A stretch of DNA of 63,785 bases from an uncultured bacterium (lineage in GTDB: Bacteria; Bacillota; Bacilli; Lactobacillales; Lactobacillaceae), in assembly GCA_905214235.1 (NCBI GenBank), contig CAJMLF010000009.1, positions 1 to 63,785 on the forward strand, given 5' to 3'. Each line of letters begins with the position of its first letter. Position 1 is the stretch's first letter. The notes under the pieces were generated by a model. That model worked only from the letters and a program-made list of their open reading frames with translations, was not told the DNA's origin and searched no databases. The position numbers were made by a program, and so were the translations under genes. This document shows positions 25,955 through 32,499 of this stretch, in pieces.

Positions 25955-26026
25955 TGCGCCCCCCGAGACTCGAACTCGGATTATGAGGACCGAAATCTCA
26001 TGTGCTATCCGTTACACTAAGGGCGC
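25955..26026 (-). tRNA. tRNA-Arg (anticodon TCG)
   Basis: 72 nt cloverleaf. Acceptor GCGCCCT pairs with GGGGCGC (one wobble), D arm GTGT/GCAC, anticodon arm TGAGA-TTTCGGT-CCTCA (one mismatch at the loop), anticodon TCG, T arm CCGAG-TTCGAGT-CTCGG, discriminator A. CCA is not encoded. An extended -10 promoter lies just upstream. Its 3' end faces the decayed lysogeny module, and tRNA-Arg 3' ends are common phage attachment sites. Confidence 0.9.
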
Positions 26027-26037
26027 TCAACAGTTTA

Positions 26038-26043
26038 ATTATA
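26038..26043 (-). promoter_or_regulatory. tRNA-Arg promoter -10
   Basis: Minus-strand TGCTATAAT, an extended -10, ends about 12 bp before the tRNA 5' end. The -35 is weak. Confidence 0.6.
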
Positions 26044-26086
26044 GCACCCCACTTCAAAAGATAAAGCAAACAAGTGCCTCCCCTGT

Positions 26087-26092
26087 TATAAT
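26087..26092 (+). promoter_or_regulatory. promoter -10 of the Cof-type phosphatase gene
   Basis: TGTTATAAT, an extended -10, lies 20 bp before the start codon. No good -35 is seen. Confidence 0.55.
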
Positions 26093-26112
26093 CAACCTAA
26101 TAAGGAGGACTA

Positions 26113-26913
26113 ATGATGAAGATTAAATACATTGCCGTGGATATTGATGGGACCCTGTTAGACGATCATGATCACTACGACGAACAACGACTAGTTAAAG
26201 ATATTACTGCCCTTCAGCAGCGCGGCATCACCTTCGTTATCGCCAGCGGAAACAGTTTAGATGCCTTACTGACCATGTTCAAGGGAAAAGTGAATAACTT
26301 CGTGGCTGAAAATGGTGGGCGGATCTTCGTCAATGGTCAGGAGACCAGTGATTATCCCCACCAGCGCCCTGTTCTTAAGGAATTACTCAGGTTCATTGGT
26401 ACCATTCCGACCCCAGATCTGCTGTCGGTTTCGGGAGCTAGCCAAACGTACATTGCTGACCAATACGTTAAGGTCCCGGTCCCCTTTTATCCCCATCATG
26501 CATACTTCCACCAGTTAGCCGACGTTACGGAGCCCATCTATAATTTCAACGTCAGCTGGTTTAAACAGCGGCCCCGTCTGGAAAAGATTAACAGTATTGT
26601 TCGAAAAATTAACCGGGCCTTCCCACAGGTTAACGCCACCTACAGTGGGGCGTTTGGGATCGACATCCTCCCTGCCGGCGTAAACAAGGCCGCTGGCTTA
26701 GAAAAATTTGTAAAACAAACTGGCGGCTCGCTCCAGGAAGTGGCCGCGTTTGGGGACACCTCAAACGATATTGAGATGGTCCGGGCGGCCGGGTGCGGCA
26801 TAGCAATGAAGAACGCCACCCCGGACCTCCTAGCGGTTGCTGACCAGGTCACCGCGTTCGATAATAATCATGCTGGATTGTTGGAAGCAATCGAACATCT
26901 CTTTCACTTATAA
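26113..26913 (+). CDS. Cof-type HAD-superfamily phosphatase
   Basis: 266 aa phosphatase. HAD motif I DIDGTLLDD (about residues 8-16), motif II around VIASGN (about 41), and motifs III/IV with the metal-binding GDTSNDIEM (about 214-222) after a type-IIB cap. Family members dephosphorylate sugar phosphates, FMN or PLP. RBS AAGGAGGAC; either of two adjacent ATGs may be used. Its 3' end overlaps convergent menG by 10 bp. Confidence 0.9.
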   Translation: MMKIKYIAVDIDGTLLDDHDHYDEQRLVKDITALQQRGITFVIASGNSLDALLTMFKGKVNNFVAENGGRIFVNGQETSDYPHQRPVLKELLRFIGTIPTPDLLSVSGASQTYIADQYVKVPVPFYPHHAYFHQLADVTEPIYNFNVSWFKQRPRLEKINSIVRKINRAFPQVNATYSGAFGIDILPAGVNKAAGLEKFVKQTGGSLQEVAAFGDTSNDIEMVRAAGCGIAMKNATPDLLAVADQVTAFDNNHAGLLEAIEHLFHL

Positions 26914-27614
26914 CCGATATGTAAGGCAGCAGCCCCCAGGTTAAGCGGCGAATAGGTGCAATCCTTGAAGCCAGCCGCCTCCATCATAGCAAGCAGTTGC
27001 TTAGCGGATACAAACTCCTGGGCCGTTTGCTTGAGGTAGCGGTAGTCCTTACGACTGGCTCCTGCCAACTGGGCGAGCCAAGGGAAGAACCTGAAGTATG
27101 CCCGCCAGCCAGCCTTTACAAGAGGATTAGTTGGCTGGGACATCTCGAGGCAGGCAAATTGGCCCCCCTTTTTGAGTACCCGGTAACTCTCCCTTAATAC
27201 CTGGTCCGCATCCGGAACATTACGCAGGCCAAAGCCAATTGTCACTACTGAGAAGGAGTTATCGGGGAATGGCAGGTGCATGGCATCGGCCTGGACCAGT
27301 TCAATGTCCTTGCTGAGGTCTAATTGGCGGATCTTCTTATCCGCAATTGCCAGCATGGCAGCGTTAAAGTCAAGACCGATTACCCGGCCACTCGGCCCTG
27401 ACCGCCGCGCCAGTTCAATCGTTAAGTCACCGGTTCCGCAACACAGGTCCAAACAGTCTGCTCCTGGGTTAACCTTTAATTGTTGAAAGAGCTTTTTCCG
27501 CCAGAGTTCCTGGGTTCCCAAGCTAATTACGTTGTTCATCAAATCATAACGCCCAGCAATCCGTGAGAAGAGCTGGTTTACCTCTTTTTCAGAGTGATTA
27601 TTAGTTCTTGACAT
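26904..27614 (-). CDS. menG: demethylmenaquinone methyltransferase
   Basis: SAM-dependent C-methyltransferase of the UbiE/MenG family, 236 aa, last step of menaquinone synthesis. N-terminal VNQLFSRIAGRYDLMNNVISLG (UbiE signature 1), SAM-binding LDLCCGTGDLTIELARR (about 50-66), and the second UbiE signature near RVLKKGGQFACLEMSQP. The ATG at 27614 follows GGAGG; a more upstream ATG overlaps that site. No other men genes are in the window, so it may act on imported or partly made quinones (inference). Confidence 0.93.
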   Translation of the reverse strand: MSRTNNHSEKEVNQLFSRIAGRYDLMNNVISLGTQELWRKKLFQQLKVNPGADCLDLCCGTGDLTIELARRSGPSGRVIGLDFNAAMLAIADKKIRQLDLSKDIELVQADAMHLPFPDNSFSVVTIGFGLRNVPDADQVLRESYRVLKKGGQFACLEMSQPTNPLVKAGWRAYFRFFPWLAQLAGASRKDYRYLKQTAQEFVSAKQLLAMMEAAGFKDCTYSPLNLGAAALHIGYK

Positions 27615-27636
27615 TAATTTTTCCTCCATTTGGGCA

Positions 27637-27683
27637 AAATAAAATCCCTGGTATCCATTATACAGGTACCGGGGATTTTGTTT
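27637..27683. terminator. terminator after lutC
   Basis: AAAATCCC...GGGATTTT with inner GGTA/TACC pairs and T runs on both sides. It ends the lut operon on the minus strand. Confidence 0.7.
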
Positions 27684-28417
27684 TACCGATCTTCAACAAC
27701 AAGGTAGGTACATTCAACGGGACCATGGACTCCCACGACTAATTCCATTTCAATATCACCCGAATTGGAAGGGCCCGAAATAAAATTAAACGTAGATGTC
27801 GACAGGCCATTGGCGGTTTGCTCATTATACTTGTTAACCGCCTCCCGTGTGGACTTAACGAGGCCACTCTTTGGCACAATTAAAAGCAACCGGGTTGGAA
27901 GGTAATCGAAGCCCCGCCCCTGGGCTGGCCGGTTAACTACTGTTACGGTTCCGGTGGAAGCAATTAGATAATCACCCATTCCCACGGCCAGGTCAGCCTG
28001 GTTGGCGTTCTCTTCATTTTCCTGCCGACTCAGTTTATCTGACCAGACAGCGACATTTTCAACGCCTGGATTCTTGCTCCATTCCGTCAGCCCATACTTT
28101 TTCCATTCTTCTGGGGTATTGTTTGGCAGCAAAAGGTGACTAATCTTTTCCTGCTTAGCATACGTGGTAAGAAAATCAGCTAGTTGGGCGGCCGGTTTTA
28201 ATACCAGCTGGGCATTTACCGATTCACTGTTCTTAATAGCAATGTTAAGCAGTTCTTCCGGACTCTTGTCCGCTAATAAGTCATCAGAAAGGGTGTTGAG
28301 GGGCTTAAACGGGTGGTCCTTCAGTGCATGACGCGGCCGGCCAGCGGCCTTTGCAATCCGGTTCAAGAACTGTTCACGATTATCCTTATTATTTGCTTGG
28401 TCAAGCAGACTAGTCAT
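27683..28417 (-). CDS. lutC: lactate utilization protein C (LUD domain)
   Basis: Third subunit of the LutABC L-lactate oxidation complex, 244 aa. LUD-domain features: DLAVGMGDYLIASTGTVTV, LLLIVPKSGLV, FISGPSNSGDIEMELVVGVHGP and a terminal VVEDR. The start at 28417 has GGGGG 8 bp upstream. It overlaps the end of lutB by 8 bp. Confidence 0.92.
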   Translation of the reverse strand: MTSLLDQANNKDNREQFLNRIAKAAGRPRHALKDHPFKPLNTLSDDLLADKSPEELLNIAIKNSESVNAQLVLKPAAQLADFLTTYAKQEKISHLLLPNNTPEEWKKYGLTEWSKNPGVENVAVWSDKLSRQENEENANQADLAVGMGDYLIASTGTVTVVNRPAQGRGFDYLPTRLLLIVPKSGLVKSTREAVNKYNEQTANGLSTSTFNFISGPSNSGDIEMELVVGVHGPVECTYLVVEDR

Positions 28418-29924
28418 TAGCATGACCCCCTTCCTTTTTTACTACCGGTGCCGTCTCTTCTGGTTTATGGTCTTTAAACCAATGCCGGAAGTTCTCCTTT
28501 GCCTTAACCGGCTGCGGGACGTCCCGCGTATCAATCCAACCATGAATCAACTTTGGCACAGTCTTTGGTACGTAGTCAATCTTGCCTTCATCATACATGC
28601 CCTCAACGGCCCCGGGCTGTTCCGTTTGTGAGAACATGTTGCTTGCGGGATGGGCCATCTTCATGGCAGAACCGAATAGGAATGGGGATTGGGTTCCCTT
28701 ACCAACCATCTTTAGGATCAGGTTGGTCATGCTGTGATCCATGTGCTTGCCATCCATCTCAACGATCCGGTGCTCACGGATTAGGTGCTGGAGCGGGATC
28801 TTCACCGGACAAGTCTCGGTGCAGGCTGCGCAAAGGGAACAAGCATAAGGAAGGTCCTTAAACTTCTCATAACCTCCCAAGATTGGAGAAAGGACTTCTC
28901 CTAACGGACCAGGGTAAATCGATCCATAGCCCTTCCCACCAACTTGACGGTAAACTGGGCAAACGTTCATGCAGGCTCCACAACGAATACACTGAAGGAT
29001 TGGTTCAAATTCAGTTCCCAGTGCCTTGGAACGACCGTCGTCGACAATTACAACCCAGAAATCATCTGGGCCATCAACTTCGCCGTCCTTCTTCCGACCG
29101 GTGAAGGTACAGTAGGTAGTGAGCTTTTGTCCTACGGCACTGCGGGCCAGCATGTTGTCGAGAACTTCTGCTTCCTTCATACTTGGGACGATTCGCTCCA
29201 TCCCCATTACAACCACTTGGGTTTTAGGAATGGCCATCGTGATGTCGGCGTTACCTTCGTTGGTATCCAGGTTAATCATTCCGTTATCGGCAATAGCAAA
29301 GTTGCACCCGGTGATTCCAAAGTCGGCCTTCATAAAGTACTTTCGGAGGTAGCCCCGGACAAAGCGGGCTTCATGTTGGGGATCGTCATCACCATCATAG
29401 CCAAGCTTTTGGAACTCCTTTTGAATCTGGTCCCGGTTTTTGTGGAGGGTGGGGAAGACAATGTGAGTTGGCTCATCCCAGTTATCCTCCTGGAGAATGA
29501 ATTCAGCGAGGTCACTCTCTAACAGGTTAGCGCCCGGAATTGAAAGCAACATCTTATCAAGATCAATTTCGGTAGTGACCATTGACTTAGACTTGACGAT
29601 GTTCTTTGCCTTCTTGGCAATCGCCAATTCCTTGATAAAGTTATGAGCTTCATCTTCATCCTTGGCAAAGAAAACGTGGCCACCCTGCTTTTCGACATTG
29701 TCAGCAAACTCTTCCAGGTAGTCCGGCAGGTATTTTAAGACGTGTTGACGAATCTGTTCGGCTAAATCACGCCACTCGTTCCAGTTGCCAAGTTCACGCC
29801 GGGCCTGCGTCCGCTTGACGAACTGTGCATCCTGGGCCTTGGCAACGGCTGCCCGCATGAAGTGGTCGGCTTCGGCATCCTTAACCCGGGTTATGAACGG
29901 CTTATCACTTGTTGAAATTCCCAT
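28410..29924 (-). CDS. lutB: lactate utilization iron-sulfur protein B
   Basis: Iron-sulfur subunit of LutABC, 504 aa. An N-terminal LUD-like domain (NIVKSKSMVTTEIDLD, GCNFAIADNGMINLDTNEGN) is followed by two 4Fe-4S motifs: CIRCGACMNVCP (about residue 316) and CSLCAACTETCP (about 366). The subunits together oxidise L-lactate to pyruvate and pass electrons to a membrane carrier. It overlaps lutC by 8 bp and starts 3 bp after lutA. Confidence 0.95.
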   Translation of the reverse strand: MGISTSDKPFITRVKDAEADHFMRAAVAKAQDAQFVKRTQARRELGNWNEWRDLAEQIRQHVLKYLPDYLEEFADNVEKQGGHVFFAKDEDEAHNFIKELAIAKKAKNIVKSKSMVTTEIDLDKMLLSIPGANLLESDLAEFILQEDNWDEPTHIVFPTLHKNRDQIQKEFQKLGYDGDDDPQHEARFVRGYLRKYFMKADFGITGCNFAIADNGMINLDTNEGNADITMAIPKTQVVVMGMERIVPSMKEAEVLDNMLARSAVGQKLTTYCTFTGRKKDGEVDGPDDFWVVIVDDGRSKALGTEFEPILQCIRCGACMNVCPVYRQVGGKGYGSIYPGPLGEVLSPILGGYEKFKDLPYACSLCAACTETCPVKIPLQHLIREHRIVEMDGKHMDHSMTNLILKMVGKGTQSPFLFGSAMKMAHPASNMFSQTEQPGAVEGMYDEGKIDYVPKTVPKLIHGWIDTRDVPQPVKAKENFRHWFKDHKPEETAPVVKKEGGHAND

Positions 29925-29927
29925 CGT

Positions 29928-30737
29928 CTAAAACACTCCTTCCCCATTGGCTGGAACTACTGGTTCGTTAGTATCTTTGATGTACTTGATCCGACTTGGG
30001 TTAACATCGTGGTTAAGCACTTCTGCGATATGCATCACCTTAATGTGGTCACCATGCCGGTTCATGTAGCCAGCAATATTCATTAGGCACGAAGTTTCCA
30101 TTCCCACAAGGATATCGGCCTTCGTATCCATGATGTTCTTAACCTTGTCTTGGACCATCGCGGTTGACAATTCCGGCTCCTTAGCCGAGAACGTTCCCCC
30201 GAAGCCGCAGCATAGTTGAACGTTGTGCAGAGGAACCCGCTTAATTCCCTTGACATGGTCCAAGAGGACAAACGGTGCTGTTCGTTCACCAAGTAAGCGG
30301 GTCATGTGACAGGAACGGTGGACCGTGATGGTGGCATTTAACTCCGCCCCACAGTCAATAACGCCGAGCACCCGATAAATAAATTGACTAAATTCGTAAA
30401 TCTTATCTGCCAGCTTCTTCGCCCGGGGACCGTAGACCGGGTCATCTGCTAAGATCCCGGCATACTCCTTAATCATGAAGACACAAGAACCTGTTGGCCC
30501 CACGATATAGTCGGCATCAATGCTTAAGAGGGCATCAATCTCGTTTTTGAATGTCTTTAACGACCCCTTAGCATAACCACTGTTATAAGTTGGCTGACCG
30601 CAACAAACCTGCTTTTCTGGCAGAAAGGTCTTACACCCCAGTCGTTCCAAAACCTGTACCATTGCCTTACCAACATTTGGAAAAAGTAAATCAACTAGAC
30701 ATGATGAAAAAATGCACACGCGTGGTTGGTTATCCAT
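29928..30737 (-). CDS. lutA: lactate utilization protein A (CCG domain)
   Basis: First gene of lutABC, 269 aa. Two cysteine-rich CCG domains are visible: CCGQPTYNSGY (about 46) and CCGFGGTFS (about 188), each typical of the heterodisulfide-reductase-like family, with CxxC-type partners ahead of them (IFSSCLVD, HRSCHMTRLLGE). The promoter lies about 65 bp upstream and is overlapped by a cre site. Confidence 0.94.
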   Translation of the reverse strand: MDNQPRVCIFSSCLVDLLFPNVGKAMVQVLERLGCKTFLPEKQVCCGQPTYNSGYAKGSLKTFKNEIDALLSIDADYIVGPTGSCVFMIKEYAGILADDPVYGPRAKKLADKIYEFSQFIYRVLGVIDCGAELNATITVHRSCHMTRLLGERTAPFVLLDHVKGIKRVPLHNVQLCCGFGGTFSAKEPELSTAMVQDKVKNIMDTKADILVGMETSCLMNIAGYMNRHGDHIKVMHIAEVLNHDVNPSRIKYIKDTNEPVVPANGEGVF

Positions 30738-30803
30738 AATTCAACGCTCAACCCCTAGAATTGTGGGTGAGCTACCTCCCTTCTTCATCTATCACCTGCT
30801 TAC

Positions 30804-30832
30804 ATTGTAAGCGTTGTCCACGACAGTGTCAA
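30804..30832 (-). promoter_or_regulatory. lutABC promoter with cre overlapping the -10
   Basis: Minus strand: TTGACA (30832-30827), 17-bp spacer, TACAAT (30809-30804). On the plus strand TGTAAGCGTTGTCC (30806-30819) matches the cre consensus at most positions and covers part of the -10 and the spacer, so CcpA would compete with RNA polymerase. Confidence 0.8.
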
Positions 30833-30881
30833 TTAGTATTATTACTTATTATACAAAAATATCTATAATTAAGGGATCAAC

Positions 30882-30906
30882 AAAAAAGCGGGGATCGTTC
30901 CCCGCT
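30882..30906 (-). terminator. terminator of the ndt operon
   Basis: AGCGGGGA, 4-base loop, TCCCCGCT, followed by TTTTTTG on the minus strand. Confidence 0.9.
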
Positions 30907-30914
30907 CATATCTA

Positions 30915-31391
30915 TTAATATACTGCTCCCGCGTAAAAGTCGAAGCCTGGTTTATTAAAGTCATAGTCTACTAATTCTGACATCTTAATGAAGTTGTCAG
31001 CAATCCCCCAGCTCATTAGGTTGATTGGCTTGCCGTAGTCTTCATCAGGAATGACGACCGTAATGTACTTACCAAGTGCCTGGGCCATGCCAAGCTCAAC
31101 CCCCATGCCGATGTCTTCCTCTTCCGGAATATAGACAGCAAGCAGCATGTCAGACGTTGCGACACCGACCCGGTCGCCATTGTAAGTCGCCGTTGCCCAC
31201 TCCCGGTCCTTCAACAGTTCAGGGTGTTCATCCACCCGCAGCCCCTTGTACTGGTGCTGCAAAGGAACATAGGAGTTCTCCAGATCAATGGTTGGGTTCT
31301 TCTTGATAGCGGCCATGGCGTCCTGGTAAGCTTTGTTCTGCTTATCAGTAAACCAGCCGGCACAAAAGTAAACAGTCTTGCTCTTTGTCAT
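30915..31391 (-). CDS. ndt: nucleoside 2-deoxyribosyltransferase
   Basis: Exchanges bases between 2'-deoxyribonucleosides for purine and pyrimidine salvage, 158 aa, the usual size of Lactobacillus NDTs. Motifs: VYFCAGWFTDKQ (about 7-18), YVPLQHQYKGLRVDE (about 41-55) and DMLLAVYIPEEEDIGMGVELGMAQALGK (about 82-109), where the Glu in GVELG is the expected nucleophile. It is the last gene of a four-gene operon. Confidence 0.93.
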   Translation of the reverse strand: MTKSKTVYFCAGWFTDKQNKAYQDAMAAIKKNPTIDLENSYVPLQHQYKGLRVDEHPELLKDREWATATYNGDRVGVATSDMLLAVYIPEEEDIGMGVELGMAQALGKYITVVIPDEDYGKPINLMSWGIADNFIKMSELVDYDFNKPGFDFYAGAVY

Positions 31392-31419
31392 CTCTTACAA
31401 TATCCTCTCTTTACTAAAG

Positions 31420-31581
31420 TTACTTTTCAATTGCGTTCAACGTTTGACTAATAATCAACTTAGCTGCAGCCGAAACGCTAATTCCCTTCTTAAGGGCGTA
31501 TTGACGGAGCTTTTGGTAGGTTGCTAGATCAGCGGGGCCCCGCCAAATTACCCCGGTTACCTGACCATGTTCTTTTTTCAT
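31420..31581 (-). CDS. 53-aa ribbon-helix-helix-like protein
   Basis: Small basic protein beginning MKKEHGQVTGVIWRGP with two predicted helices (LATYQKLRQYALKKGISVSAA and AKLIISQTLNAIEK). The pattern of a short strand followed by helix, GIS turn, helix resembles Arc/MetJ or CopG-like DNA-binding folds (inference). RBS AAGGAG lies 6 bp before the ATG. It fits between the DUF915 hydrolase (3 bp) and ndt (28 bp) in the same operon, so it is a real gene. Confidence 0.75.
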   Translation of the reverse strand: MKKEHGQVTGVIWRGPADLATYQKLRQYALKKGISVSAAAKLIISQTLNAIEK

Positions 31582-31584
31582 CTT

Positions 31585-32451
31585 TTACTCCTTCATCCAT
31601 AATTCGTCGGCAATTCGGTTAAGAATCACCTTCCGTTCATGCAGTTGACGGTGGGTGGTCTGGGAATAAACCTTTTGATGGTACTGAATCGTCGGGTGGT
31701 CTTTAACTAAGGACTTCAGCATTTCCGACTGGATTAATGGTACTTCGCCGTCGGTACGGGTACTCCCGGGCTTAGTCCCCATGAAATTATAGATTGTTAA
31801 CTTCCCGGTTGGCTGCCACTCCTTTGCTTGTTTGCGCAGGCAAATAAAGTTCTTATCCCGCGAATGCTTGATCAAATGGTAGTGGTAGTTCAGCCGTGAC
31901 GAAAGACTTTCCTCCACTGGTACCCCTAAAAAGACGACCTTGTTCAACTGCAGGTGCTTTTGCAGCTGGGGAGAACTTAGGTAGGCATGCATAAATTCCG
32001 TTCCGCCGTACGAATGGGCAATCACGTTCGCCCGATCAAGGTGATAGTGGTCATGCAAGTAAGTTAGTGCCTTGGAAAGCTGCTTTACCTGGGGATGGAA
32101 TGTTGAATCGTAGTTCCAGTCGTATAAGACCTGGATCAGGGCATTCTTATCTCCCTTATTTAGGTGGCCAGCGACCCGGATGTTTCCCCATGGTGAAATC
32201 CAGACGGTAAGGGTCTTCTGCGCGATGTGGCGCTTTTGATAGTAATTAATCAGTTTCTGGTAAGTCACCGTGTTGCCGCCCCAGCCAGGAATAAGGATGG
32301 TGGGGGTTGAAGAGTAGTGAACATCGGACCGGTACGCCGCCTTGGTTAGCGGAACCCCCCTTGTTCCCCTTAAAAGATAGGTCTGAATTCCGGCACCAAT
32401 AATAACAATCCCAACTAGGAGACCCAACAAGATCTTCAATAATTTCTTCAT
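31585..32451 (-). CDS. DUF915 alpha/beta hydrolase, membrane-anchored
   Basis: 288 aa. N-terminal hydrophobic anchor or signal (about residues 4-22), then an alpha/beta hydrolase of the DUF915 type: TILIPGWGGNTVTYQ (oxyanion region), nucleophile elbow AHSYGGTEF (about 136-144) and a late catalytic His candidate in KVYSQTTHRQLHERK. Probably an extracytoplasmic lipase or esterase. The start at 32451 follows AGGGGA; the ATG at 32460 overlaps the RBS. It is second in a four-gene operon. Confidence 0.85.
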   Translation of the reverse strand: MKKLLKILLGLLVGIVIIGAGIQTYLLRGTRGVPLTKAAYRSDVHYSSTPTILIPGWGGNTVTYQKLINYYQKRHIAQKTLTVWISPWGNIRVAGHLNKGDKNALIQVLYDWNYDSTFHPQVKQLSKALTYLHDHYHLDRANVIAHSYGGTEFMHAYLSSPQLQKHLQLNKVVFLGVPVEESLSSRLNYHYHLIKHSRDKNFICLRKQAKEWQPTGKLTIYNFMGTKPGSTRTDGEVPLIQSEMLKSLVKDHPTIQYHQKVYSQTTHRQLHERKVILNRIADELWMKE

Positions 32452-32499
32452 CGTGGTCATCCCCTGAAAACCTAAATAAACTCACCAACGGCTACCGTC

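Noticed and set aside
22550..25955. Direct attachment-site repeat matching the tRNA-Arg 3' end
   Set aside because: I could not find a second copy by eye on the far side of the module; an alignment search would be decisive.
28944..29522. 192-aa plus-strand frame within lutB
   Set aside because: Antisense shadow of an intact gene with clear iron-sulfur motifs on the minus strand.
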